From Gnetum montanum (taxonomy: Eukaryota; Streptophyta; Gnetopsida; Gnetales; Gnetaceae): a stretch of DNA of 60,000 bases. Positions within the stretch are counted from its first letter, which is position 1, and each line of letters opens with the position of its first letter. The notes under the pieces were generated by a model. That model made no database searches. It was not told where the DNA came from and was given only the letters and a program-made list of their open reading frames with translations. Of the stretch, positions 47,322 to 57,039 are shown in pieces. The position numbers were made by a program, and so were the translations under genes. The stretch is from positions 263,595 through 323,594 of the forward strand of contig MNCI01037900.1 of the NCBI GenBank assembly GCA_015680685.1. The letters are read 5' to 3'.

Positions 47322-48148
47322 TGATGAGTGGCGAGGTACCCCTACACTCAACCATACAAATACGAGCGTGAACGCGCGATCCGGTCAAACTCTTCAGACT
47401 AAATGCCTTAACTCCACAAGAAACACTTGGGGTTAATCATTCGTTGTCTTCCCAGGCTTTCTTGTAAGTTTCACGGTGTATGGTTAAGCAAGTCTGAGGT
47501 ATGTGATTTTTTTGGTAATTTTCGGTTTATCTTCTATGCTATCAGGGGAAAGGGTTGAGAAACTAAGCTAACTCTAACTAATGCCCTAAGTCTAAGTTAA
47601 CTAGCGTCAGCATCCGTTCCCACTTACCGAACACACCCTGAACTATGCAACTGTGGCTTACCAAACGCTAATCGTTACTAGGATCACCACACGTAACGCA
47701 AGTGCTCGAAGTGGGCGTACTGAGGCACCTATTTAGCTTAAGTGTGATAAGCAGCCGATTCCTTGACTAGCCGTACACGTCCGTAGACGCTCGTAATCAA
47801 GTCATACTGTTGTGAACTAGGAAAGAAGTAAATAAACAACAAGAAAACCATGTATTGCAAGGTTTATCCAATCAAGTTCGTCTTTATTGCCGTACACAAC
47901 TTGGGTGCAGGTTACAAGCTACTCGAATAAAGAGCCGTTCACTCTAGGACTCCTACTGCAGGCACATGGGAAAAATTCTAACTCTGGAGTGATCAATCTG
48001 CTAGAGCTTCGCTACTTCTAGCCAGGATTGGGAAATGAAGGAAGTGCCGCCTCTTATTTATAGATATGGCGGCGGGACGCGATATCGCGTACGCGATATC
48101 ATAGGGAAAGACGCGATATCGCGACCCAGTGCATGTCGCGTCTCATCA
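47322..48148 (-). repeat. Left LTR (3' LTR) of element F
   Basis: An 827-bp LTR from TGATGAG to CTCATCA, with a tail and polypurine tract just inside it on the minus strand. Its last 290 bp can be compared with the right LTR: 9 differences, 8 of them transitions, so about 3 percent divergence. Confidence 0.9.
48054..48123 (-). promoter_or_regulatory. U3 palindromes and TATA box of element F (left LTR)
   Basis: In minus-strand order, the perfect palindrome CGCGATATCGCG (48112-48123), a damaged copy (48092-48101) and a second perfect copy (48078-48089) precede TATAAATAA at about 48054-48062. The right LTR has the same arrangement at 53781-53849 with the middle copy less damaged. Confidence 0.75.
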
Positions 48149-48190
48149 TACCCCCATGACTGAATGAAAACTCATCCTTGAGTTCCTTAC
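48149..48190 (-). promoter_or_regulatory. Tail motif and polypurine tract of element F
   Basis: The minus strand reads CTCAAGGATGAGTTTTCATT, then CAGTCATGGGGGTA, directly before the LTR. This is the best preserved form of the family motif. Confidence 0.65.
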
Positions 48191-48443
48191 AATGATATCA
48201 GGTAGGTATGGGATTATTAGGAGAAACGGAACTAATGGGATGACATGTGAACGGTTTTTATTACAAGACTTAACAAAACTGGTGTTCATGACAACAAGGG
48301 TGAACACCTTATTACAATGACATCAGGCCACATTTGGTAGCTGAGAGAAAAGAGGAGAGAGAATAGAAGAGAAGAAGATAGAAGAGTCTTGTTGCTGCCA
48401 ACTCCTAGATTGCGCCTTCCGTTGTCCATCCATAAGCGCATTA

Positions 48444-48530
48444 TCAATTCTGCTCCTTGCATAGCGGCTTCAATGCTGCTCCACTCCAAGTGTTTGCTCC
48501 ATATCCATTCCGTTGTTGTATGATGGCCAT
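48444..48530 (-). pseudogene. Element F: ORF2 reduced to a 28-codon remnant
   Basis: The minus-strand frame begins MAIIQQRNGYGANTWSG and stops at TGA after 28 codons. Its ATG lies directly after a splice-acceptor-like TTGGGTGTAG, exactly as for full ORF2 in A, B and D. After about 100 nt the sequence joins the 3' tail found beyond ORF2 in D (GGTGTTCA..GTCATGAACACCA). The whole coding body of ORF2 has thus been deleted while both flanks were kept. The peptide itself shows no domain. It is probably not a functional gene but a scar of the deletion. Confidence 0.45.
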
Positions 48531-48590
48531 CTACACCCAAAACACAATCGTATATTAGCAAGGGTAATTGAATCATTAAGTAAATCATAC
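48531..48590 (-). other. Intron-like segment before ORF2 remnant, element F
   Basis: The donor GCAAG|GTATGA (48591/48590) and acceptor GGGTGTAG (ending 48531) enclose 60 nt, far shorter than the 294-304 nt seen in A, B and D. Splicing of so short an intron is doubtful. Confidence 0.3.
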
Positions 48591-48738
48591 CTTGCTTCGG
48601 GTTAGGTTCCTTGGCTACGTTGTGGCATGGCTAATATGGATCTAGGAAAATGTAGATGATGACTACCGAAGGTATAGGGGTTAGGAAGAAAAACAAAAAA
48701 ATCTAGGGCTTAGGATAAAAATCAAAAAATCAGACCCC

Positions 48739-48975
48739 GTACCCCCATGACTGATCGCGAACCTCCGATAGCGTTAGAATGGAGAACAGAAAGAAGTAGG
48801 AAAGATAGGTAAAAAGGGACAACTATGGCATTGGTGAAGGGGATGTCATGATGGAAATGAATAAAAAAAATGTTAATTAATTACAAAATTTTAAGGAAAA
48901 GAGGTTAACTAATGTTCCAAATAGGAATGTCAGTGGGTCCTTCCCAAAGCAGGCTCATGCCCTTAATGCCCTGAC
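48739..48975 (-). other. Element F: spacer with conserved block and extra polypurine copy
   Basis: On the minus strand the conserved block GAGCCTGCTTTGGGAAGGAC (48936-48955) is followed by a third polypurine copy AGTCATGGGGGTAC (48752-48739). No internal TATA box was found; this part of the promoter seems lost. Confidence 0.5.
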
Positions 48976-49723
48976 ACTCCCACATTCAAAGAGTCCGTGG
49001 GCTCTAGGAATGTCCTTTGGAACAAGAGTTAAAGTCTTAACTGTAAGAATTTACCAAAAAGAAAACAAAGCATCAACCAAAGTATATACAATGATACAAC
49101 CGGCAATGAGGTGAACAATGGAGAGAAGGATGGGAAGAAAGAGGAATGGAATGGAATCCCAAGAACAAGGTGGTGTACAGCCCCTTGTGTGTTTGATGAT
49201 TAATGTGACTTGGNGGGGTGTGCTTTGAATTCTCATTTTCTTTGTTTTTTCTTTGTTTTGTTTTTTATATATATATTTTTATGTGTGAGAACCACACCAT
49301 GCAAAGACTTTTTATTTTTATTGACGCAGCTTTCGATAAGTGGGTTACATCAGAATGGTAAGAAAACTCAAGAAGAAAACATCCAAGCACCCAAGAGAAT
49401 GGCCAACACAAATGCATCAAGTTCCCTTGAAGTCACACCCTTTTCAAACCTTGAGTCCTTCCTTAGTTTGAGAAATACCTAGTCACTGATTCATTAGAGT
49501 TTTTATTAGAAAGGAACTGTACATTTCCAAGCCAAGAGAGACCATAGACTTTGGTGGATGAATGGATGAAGTGGGCTCATTGCTTGCCATATCAAAAGAA
49601 CACACCTTAGTATCAACAATGTAACTCAAAGGTAAAAACCAAACATTAGCAATCAATGAAAAATAGTTCATCCCATCGGCCCGAACACTTATTGGGTGAC
49701 GAACTTACATGATGGATGACACA

Positions 49724-49737
49724 CACACACACACAAA
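49724..49737. repeat. AC dinucleotide microsatellite
   Basis: About seven ACs in a row within the F spacer. Confidence 0.8.
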
Positions 49738-49756
49738 ATGGAAAAAGTATAACGAT

Positions 49757-49883
49757 GTTGTAAAACAAAAAACAAGAAAAGTTAAAGAAATTTGTAAAAC
49801 AAAAACGTGTAAAACAAAAACATTGTAAAACAAAAACTTTGTAAAACAAAAACGTTGTAAAAAAACGTGTAAAACAAAAACTG
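49757..49883. repeat. Tandem repeat of GTAAAACAAAAACGTT type
   Basis: Six or seven copies of a 14-17-bp unit GTAAAACAAAAACRTT. In element sense it is a T-rich TTTTTGTTTTAC tract after the first polypurine motif. Single copies of similar words occupy the same place in D (39000-39065). Confidence 0.75.
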
Positions 49884-49924
49884 AAAAAGAACTAAGGGCC
49901 CCATATGATCAGCATAGGTGGCCA

Positions 49925-49935
49925 TCTCCCCCATG
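49925..49935 (-). promoter_or_regulatory. First (internal) polypurine motif of element F
   Basis: The minus strand reads CATGGGGGAGA, downstream of the protease frame. It is identical to the copies in A and D. Confidence 0.5.
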
Positions 49936-50097
49936 ACTAAGTTGTGAGGGACAGATCTGAAATATTGAGTGCCTATTTGAATTCCTAAGCAGTGCCCAAC
50001 TTCACCCAAATGATGATGTTAGATTCAGGGGTGGAAGTTGGCGACGCTCACGTTCTAATGTATCTATGCCACGGCTGTTGGCATGAGTTTCCTCAGT

Positions 50098-51210
50098 TCA
50101 TTCCATGCATATTTGTTTGCCCCTACGAGAAGCTGTCAACCACGGGGTGTCTACTACGTCTTGTGTGGTTGCTACATACAGGCATCTTTGTTGCAGAGTT
50201 TCCTGGGCACACCTGTGACATGGAGACATTTCCTCCGTGTCATCACCCGATGACTCACTGTATGTGATGCATGGAACTATCCTCTTCTCGATCTTTCCAC
50301 ATATGTTTATCTTGGAGATTTCCAAGGAAAGATCGCGGATCCTAAGGCATGCATCTACTATGCTTAGCCATGCCCTTCCCATTATAATTGGGAAGTCCCC
50401 CTCGTTGTTGTTAACATCGATGACTAGGAAATCCACTGGGTAGGACCAACCACACACACTGGTAATCACATCCTCCACTAATCCCCATGGAATAGTGATG
50501 GACTGGTCTGCCAGCTCTAGTTGGATGTTGCTCTTCTTAAGTTGGGGCAGGTTCCAGGCGTGATACATCTTTCGCGAAATTAAGTTGACTCCGGAACCTG
50601 AGTCAAGAAGAGCTCGATGTGGTGCATTCCCAGCGATCTGCAAATAAATAAAGGGACTCCCAGGATCAGTTAGTTTCCTGGGAAGGTGGCCTACCTTGAT
50701 CCAGTCAGTTACGGTATGTGTTAACATAACCGTATGCGTTACACTCCCTTGGACTAAAGGGTGCTCCGAAGCGTTAGTAGTTAGAGGCCTATACATGTAC
50801 CCGTCCGCTTGTTGTTGCGAGAGTTTGTCTGGGCTCTTAGTTCTGAAAAAGGGTCTCTTTTTTGTACAGTTATCGCCAGAACTAGTACCCGGTTGGATAT
50901 TTACACTCTGAATATTTACAGCTCTCGCGGCGTGACGTTGCTGCGGTTGGGTAGGCAATTCCCCTTGCATTGTTGGAGCAGGAGGTGTTATGGGAACTAC
51001 TTGAGGAACAGGTGCGGGTGGAGTTAGAGGATGGACGGAATGTGGGATGTCTCCCGAAGGAGAAGGAGTCCTTCTGAAGTACTCCCGAGCATGGTAGTGA
51101 CGTTGTGGAGTAGTGTGACCCATAGCGTCACCTAGAGAAACTGGCTGCTGCACATAATAACCATAAGGATCAGGCTGCCAGTAAGGGTACTGATGTGTTG
51201 GCGGTGGCAT
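50098..51210 (-). CDS. Element F: Pro/Gln-rich gag tail and aspartic protease
   Basis: An open frame of 370 residues. Residues 1-110 are Pro/Gln/Tyr-rich (end of gag). Residues about 185-310 are a retroviral-type aspartic protease: FIYLQIAGNAPHRA, active site LLDSGSG (DSG at 203-205), LADQSITIPWGLVEDV, FLVIDVNNNEGDFPIIMGRAW. The protease cleaves the polyprotein. The intact DSG and the unbroken frame make it the best preserved coding part in the window. In the gag frame a TAG separates it from the upstream part near 51233, and a 2-nt shift occurs near 51393. No RT follows: after about 60 more residues the frame ends, and the internal polypurine motif comes 160 nt later. The start shown is the first ATG of the frame; the native product would be a gag-PR fusion. 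Confidence 0.75.
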   Translation of the reverse strand: MPPPTHQYPYWQPDPYGYYVQQPVSLGDAMGHTTPQRHYHAREYFRRTPSPSGDIPHSVHPLTPPAPVPQVVPITPPAPTMQGELPTQPQQRHAARAVNIQSVNIQPGTSSGDNCTKKRPFFRTKSPDKLSQQQADGYMYRPLTTNASEHPLVQGSVTHTVMLTHTVTDWIKVGHLPRKLTDPGSPFIYLQIAGNAPHRALLDSGSGVNLISRKMYHAWNLPQLKKSNIQLELADQSITIPWGLVEDVITSVCGWSYPVDFLVIDVNNNEGDFPIIMGRAWLSIVDACLRIRDLSLEISKINICGKIEKRIVPCITYSESSGDDTEEMSPCHRCAQETLQQRCLYVATTQDVVDTPWLTASRRGKQICME

Positions 51211-51602
51211 CCCCCATGACTGTGGGTATTGCCACTACTGATGTTGTCCAATGGACTGCAGAGGCGTTCCACTTCGATAATATGTCAAGGGTTGGTGGAA
51301 CTGCCTTGGGTTACCTTGCAGATAAGGTAACCTTCGGGGTGTTTGCCATTGATTAAGTCTTGGATTTAATGCATACACCCCAGACTCCTGCAGATGTGAG
51401 ATAATTGGACAACATCCTTAGGATGGTCATAGTAGCAGACCTCACATCTACCATCATTGTTTGAGTCTGAATTTTCAGCCTCATCGGAGTTAAAGATCTT
51501 TCCCTTACCCTTGTTATGTGCAGGGTTAAAGTTTCTCCACTTGTCTTTTCCTTTGTCACTACTTTACTCATCCTTAGACTCCTCTATGATTTTCAGGACT
51601 GT
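51211..51602 (-). pseudogene. Element F: gag zinc-knuckle region, interrupted
   Basis: Between the two long frames lies the nucleocapsid part. The motif CEVCYYDHPKDVV (about 51416-51454) has CX2CX3HX4 spacing with the last Cys changed to Val, as compared with Athila gags. TAA stops (51586-51588 and near 51547), a TAG near 51233 and a 2-nt frameshift near 51393 separate it from its neighbours. Confidence 0.6.
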
Positions 51603-52889
51603 TTATATTCGTGAGTCTAAGGAATCCCACATTTGGTCTACTTTAGCCGATACCTCCGTTGTTAACTTTTGGATCGGCACGGTTCTCTGGTTCACCAACT
51701 CTTCGAGTGGTGACTCATCCTCCTCATCACAGAATTTCACTCCCTTCTTGCGAAGGGAGGGATCACGGTTGTATTCCTCCGCACTTTCTCTTTTCCGTAG
51801 CTCACCCTCTTCTTGCGCTACTTGTTCCAACAATACTTCAACTTCATGGGCTCTTAGTTGGGAGAGTCTCCCTTGGGCGTAAGTCCCAAGAGTTCTTCTC
51901 GTTTCATTTCGTAGCCCATCCACGAGGTGGCGAAGTTGATCCCGCTTAGCGTACCCATGGCCCGGGCAACGATGTAGCAATGTGTAGTAACGGGCCATGG
52001 CAGCATCCAAGGATTCATGAGCTCCTTGTTTCCAGCCTTGGATCTGCTTACGCAAGTTAGACACTCTGGAGTACGTTTGATATTTGTTGTTGAACAATTC
52101 AAGCATCGTACTCCACCTCCTGATGGTTTCCGGTTCTAAGGACCGGTACCAGCTTTCTGCTTCTTTAGTGAGTGTCCTTGGGAACAACTTGAGTTTCTGC
52201 CACTCATTGTCTATGTTCTGCAAGGCACAGGCATCGTGGAATGCCTGTAAATGATGTTGAGGATCAGCGTTGTATCCCCCTTCAAAACGTGGGATATTAT
52301 TTATATCCAAACGCTTGATCCTACTGTCTTTTAAATGCCTTGTGGGAATCCTAACTGCCTCTCTAATATCAAGCATACTTCGGGTTGCGAATAGGGGTTC
52401 GTCATGATCATCTCTTTCATGACGTCTGTGATGTATACGTGGTGGTTCCCTATTCTCCCTACATCCTTGCCCTTGTCCTAACTCCTCTCGACCTTCCTGT
52501 CGAGGCATTTCATCTCTTTTACCTTTACTCTCTGCATTATGTTCATGGTGGCTGCGCCCAGATGTGGAAGGAGAGGGTGAATGATGAGATGAAGGAGAAG
52601 AAGAAGAGGATCCATCACCATGGTGATGTTTCTTGCCTTCCCTTCGGCTGCTTCGGCCTCGATCGTTGTGACAATCAATGAGTCTGTCATTAGTATGAGT
52701 AGTTGTCCCTGCCGTGAACAGCTGGTGCTCACGGGGATCAGAGCCTGGAATATGTACCGTTGATCTGAGGCCCTGATGCCTAACCTCTTCACTAGAGTGA
52801 GGAGGAGGAACATCATTTTCTAAGAAACCCATAGTGAGGGGTTCCTCTTCTCCTATTTCACTAATGACGTGGGGAACCTTTCCCTTCAA
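51603..52889 (-). CDS. Element F: gag capsid region (Retrotrans_gag)
   Basis: An open frame of 428 codons. The listed first codon is TTG, not ATG, because the gag frame actually continues upstream to the gap, broken by TAG at 52903-52905 and near 52995. The first in-frame ATG inside is at residue 20. Residues 75-165 are basic and Ser/His-rich with a run of Ser. Residues about 205-335 form the capsid domain: HHLQAFHDAC, LKLFPRTLTKEAESWYRSL, LELFNNKYQTYSRVSNLRKQ, CPGHGYAKRDQLRHLVDGL. The remainder is Glu/Arg-rich. Gag assembles the intracellular particle that houses reverse transcription. It is much better preserved than its homologue in C at 22915-23430. Confidence 0.8.
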   Translation of the reverse strand: MKGKVPHVISEIGEEEPLTMGFLENDVPPPHSSEEVRHQGLRSTVHIPGSDPREHQLFTAGTTTHTNDRLIDCHNDRGRSSRREGKKHHHGDGSSSSSPSSHHSPSPSTSGRSHHEHNAESKGKRDEMPRQEGREELGQGQGCRENREPPRIHHRRHERDDHDEPLFATRSMLDIREAVRIPTRHLKDSRIKRLDINNIPRFEGGYNADPQHHLQAFHDACALQNIDNEWQKLKLFPRTLTKEAESWYRSLEPETIRRWSTMLELFNNKYQTYSRVSNLRKQIQGWKQGAHESLDAAMARYYTLLHRCPGHGYAKRDQLRHLVDGLRNETRRTLGTYAQGRLSQLRAHEVEVLLEQVAQEEGELRKRESAEEYNRDPSLRKKGVKFCDEEDESPLEELVNQRTVPIQKLTTEVSAKVDQMWDSLDSRI

Positions 52890-53123
52890 TAGTGAATGTT
52901 GGCTCTAATGCCGTGCATCCCGAATACGTTGGGCATTTGTGGGTTGATAATCCCTTGTGTCGTAATCATCCAAAACATATTCAGCAAGTAGTTCTTGCAT
53001 GCCAATCTATACCAAGGCATGGAAAAGCATGTTGGGAGCAGAGCGATCTGGGGGTAACACGATGTTACCTTGCATGTCTCTCCACCGCAGTTGCTCATCT
53101 TGATGGAAAACAAAGGTAAAATC
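52890..53123 (-). pseudogene. Element F: gag N-terminal region up to the gap
   Basis: The frame is continuous with the capsid frame but holds two TAG codons. It contains DFTFVFHQDEQLRWRDMQG and GNIVLPPDRSAPNML, matching R1 at 380-475. The gene start lies in the N gap. Confidence 0.6.
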
Positions 53124-53584
53124 NNNNNNNNNNNNNNNNNNNNNNNNNNNNNNNNNNNNNNNNNNNNNNNNNNNNNNNNNNNNNNNNNNNNNNNNNNNNN
53201 NNNNNNNNNNNNNNNNNNNNNNNNNNNNNNNNNNNNNNNNNNNNNNNNNNNNNNNNNNNNNNNNNNNNNNNNNNNNNNNNNNNNNNNNNNNNNNNNNNNN
53301 NNNNNNNNNNNNNNNNNNNNNNNNNNNNNNNNNNNNNNNNNNNNNNNNNNNNNNNNNNNNNNNNNNNNNNNNNNNNNNNNNNNNNNNNNNNNNNNNNNNN
53401 NNNNNNNNNNNNNNNNNNNNNNNNNNNNNNNNNNNNNNNNNNNNNNNNNNNNNNNNNNNNNNNNNNNNNNNNNNNNNNNNNNNNNNNNNNNNNNNNNNNN
53501 NNNNNNNNNNNNNNNNNNNNNNNNNNNNNNNNNNNNNNNNNNNNNNNNNNNNNNNNNNNNNNNNNNNNNNNNNNNNNNNNNNNN
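53124..53584. other. Assembly gap of 461 Ns
   Basis: The gap removes the start of gag, the leader, the primer-binding site and the first part of the right LTR of element F. Protein frames that run through it are artefacts. Confidence 0.98.
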
Positions 53585-53874
53585 AAGGTTTATCCAATCA
53601 AGTTCATCTTTATTGCCGTACACAACTTGGGTTCAGGTTACAAGCTGCTCGAATAAAGAGCCGTTCACTCTAGGACTCCTACTGCGGGCACATGGGAAAA
53701 ATTCTAACTCTGGAGTGATCAATCTGCCAGAGCTTCGCTACTTCTAGCCAGGATTGGGAAATGAAGGAAGTGCCGCCTCTTATTTATAGATATGGCAGCG
53801 GGACGCGATATCGCGTACGCGATATCGCAGGGAAAGACGCGATATCGCGGCCCAGTGCATGTCGCGTCTCATCA
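53585..53874 (-). repeat. Right LTR (5' LTR) of element F, partial
   Basis: 290 bp matching 47859-48148 with 9 mismatches and no gap, ending CTCATCA. Palindromes CGCGATATCGCG at 53804-53815 and 53838-53849 lie beside the TATA box at about 53781-53789. Confidence 0.9.
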
Positions 53875-53879
53875 GTAGG
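53875..53879. repeat. Right target-site duplication of element F
   Basis: GTAGG, identical to 47317-47321. Confidence 0.9.
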
Positions 53880-54770
53880 CTATGTTAGCATGACATGGAT
53901 TAAAGTGCTCTTTAAATAATATTTGAAATGAATTAGCACTTTAATAACAATGTATGCCTATTTTTCTAAACTTGAATGATTTAACTCAAAACCTTTACGC
54001 TAGTCATCAAAGAATTCGATTTGTTCATCTTGATCATTTTCCTCTAAGTCAGAACTATAGTGATTAAATCACTTAAAGCAAAATCATGTAGTTATAAATC
54101 CTTTATTAATTTAGGTTTAGCTAAATATGAAGCTTCTTGGATAGCCCTTTTAATTTTTACCTATGCTTTATATGATTCAGGTGTCTACTTGACCTACACA
54201 TCCTTCTTGAGCATACACATTAAAGGTTTGGTGATCTTAGTAAATCCTACTATAAACTTCTTGACGAAATTTATTTTTCCAAATAACAAGCTCTAGAAAT
54301 TTTTATTGGTCAAGTGTTTAATATTCTAAACAACATGGATCCTTGTGCTATCTATCACTATACCTTTCTACCAAATTATATGTCCTAATAAGCTTGCAGA
54401 ATTTACCCCCAAAAATTCTCTTCTTAGGATTCAAAGAAATACCATAATGTTAACATTTTTTGAAAATCTACTGAAGGTAAGTGATATAATCTTCTTTTCT
54501 CTTTGAGTAAACAAAAATATCAGCTAGATAAATTACCACAAATTTTCCTATTATATGTTTAAAAACTATATCCATAGCTCTCTGTAAAGTAGCTTTAACA
54601 TTTGATAATCCAAATGGCATCCTCTTATAAGCAAAAGTTCCCCATTTAGTAATAAAAGTTATCTTATACCTATCATTTTTATCTACCATAATCTAATTAT
54701 ATCCTGAAAAATAATCTAGAAAAGAGTATACTTGATATCTTGGTACTTTAATTATCATTTTGTAATACCT
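53880..54770 (-). pseudogene. Element G: reverse transcriptase and start of RNase H
   Basis: On the minus strand, 54468-54689 is open and reads YKITFITKWGTFAYKRMPFG, LQRAMDIVFKHIIGKFVVIY and then LADIFVYSK. This is the palm region of a Ty3/gypsy RT in which the YLDDI box has become YLADI. The thumb/connection and RNase H beginning follow at 53990-54300 with an IQEASYLAKPKLIKD-like segment and NDQDEQIEFFDD. The frame is broken several times. The RNase H end and the integrase continue at 47316 on the far side of element F. RT is cut off on its 5' side at about 54770. Confidence 0.7.
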
Positions 54771-57035
54771 AAAAAATTCAATGCTAGAAAATTAAAGATT
54801 CTAAGTGGAATAGTTTAACTTTAGATCCGAAGAGCGCCTGAGAAGAGGATCTGAAGTGTCCTAGATGATCTTGTCAATCGCCGAAGGACTTAAAGATCAT
54901 AAACATGGTGCAAATGAACTTAATGTAAAATGCATATTTAAATAAGAGAAAGAGAAAAATAAACTTACATAAAGCAAATGAACTACAAAATTTATTAAAA
55001 ATAATAAATAGTTGTAGATACAAAAGAGTTCAAGAAAGTATAAGTTTTGCACTTAAAATGCACAAAGGGCTATGTAGGAGATGCTTGGATTCCTAGTGAA
55101 CCTGATAGAACATGTCCTATAGTTAGCTCCATGATCCAAGCACTCCAAAGTGTTGCTCCAATAGCTCCTTGCTCTTTCTCTGGTGTTAAATCTGCTTGGT
55201 GGGTGTTGAAAATGGTTGCTATCATGTTGGACTTTTAGATGCTTTGCAATGCTTTGGGAGTCTTCATGCTCAGATGAATGCAAATTTCCTAAAAATTTCT
55301 TTTTAATGTGTTCAAATTTTTTAAAAATAAGCTATGGGTATCTAATTTAGTGCTATAAATTTTTTGCCATGATTATTGATAGATTGTTGTAATTTGTAGG
55401 TGTGGTAGGCCATCATTTCCAATGTTTTTTTTCATTTATGGTAAGTTTGATGCACAAAGGCCATAAAAATATGTTGAGTGCTATAAAAACTAACCTAGCT
55501 TTGACAAATATGCTACCTTCACCAAAGCTACATTGGCCTTGAAAAAATACGTTGGCTTCATGGAAACTACACTAGCCTTGCTATCAAAATTAGAGCCTAA
55601 CAATTCCTATGCTAGCTACAAGTGGTTTTAGCATATTTTTTACTATGACCAACATAAAACACATGAAAAACCCAAATTTGGAAATTCCAAAGGCATTTTC
55701 AACCTTCCCAAGACCAAACATATACATAACATAACTTTTTCCACTTGGGATGTGAGGCAATAACAACTCATGAGGCATTTTTTAGCCTTAAAAAGTAAAA
55801 GTATGCAAGATTGTAGTATATGAACTACAACCTTACATTTTACAATAAAATCATGCCTCTAGTTTAATGGTGAAGGTTATGAGCTACAACATGAATTTTC
55901 TTAGTGGTGTTTCCTTGGCCCCTCTTTGTTGATGTTTTGAGGATTTACCCAAGAGACATCGACAAAGAATGTAAAACACCACCATAGGTCTATCACCAAT
56001 GTTTTCTCTCCTTGCTTAATTCTATAGATGTTGAACCATGCCAAAGAGTGCTTGTGATGGTGAGATATGATTATGATGAAGTGATATAGGATGAAGGCTA
56101 TATTTAGTTGCAAGGTAATGGTTGTAGGGTTTAACAATGAACCCTAGATGTTGACATCATGATTATGGTATGGCAGTGACATGTTGGCTAATCGATGTAA
56201 TCTTTGCACTTCATGCTTTGAGATGTTGGTCACTCAGTAATGTTTTTTAGGAACCAACACCTAACTCCAATGCTTCTTTAATATTGAATTTCTACCTTTG
56301 CTTGTTTGGAGTCATTGATCTTGTCTTTTGAGCTTCATTAACCTTCTGTCTTTGTTGGCAATTTTCATCCCCCCATTTTTTTCTTTTTTTTTTTGCAAGG
56401 TGAATCCTTCATTGGGTTTCATTTCCAAGGCTAAACTCAGTTTGGTTTTCTCATTAAATGAGATGTGTTGTATTCAACAAACTTGATGGTGGAGTACAAC
56501 AAATGAGATGTCATATTACCATAGTGCATAAATGCCAGACAAAGGTAATCATTATTGTTTAGGGTAAGGAAGCTCACAATTAGGCTATGGGATTATGATT
56601 CAAAGATGGGTAATGAAGTGATATGAAACAAACACTCTTTGTATGGCATGACAAGCTAACCAAGTTTCATGCATCAAGGTCACATGGTAACTTACTGTTG
56701 TAATGAGTTGCACCTTCGTGATGACTTCAAGCTTCATCCTACAAGCATAACTCCAAGAGAACAAGAAAATAAGACAAAGAAAACATGTCATTACAAAATA
56801 ATGCATAGGGGTACATGAGATAGCTACTGAACCAAGCCACCATAGATCACTATCAATGTAACATAGGGAGATCTATGTGATGTACATCATATTTACAAAG
56901 TCTTTTAGATCATTCATTATGTCAAACAAAGAGAGATAAAGAGAGATAGATCATATAGGCTCACTTATTATTAGTTATAAGGTCACTGATGTCAATTTTT
57001 AGTCTACCTATATAGAAGACAATGTTAGATGTAAT
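54771..57035. other. No recognisable gene
   Basis: Sequence between elements G and T. It includes loosely repeated words ('gctacattggccttg', 'ctacactagccttg') at 55490-55580 and a poly-T near 56384-56395. The frame at 55590-55778 (minus) is open but unlike any family that I know. Part of it may be the 3' end and LTR of element T. Confidence 0.4.
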
Positions 57036-57039
57036 AAGG

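Noticed and set aside
53007-53747. Long frames of about 200-245 codons through 53124-53584
   Set aside because: Most of the codons are Ns; the frames exist only because the gap is unread.
55047-55283. Overlapping frames of 63 and 76 codons on opposite strands
   Set aside because: No family resemblance, opposite-strand overlap and no supporting context.
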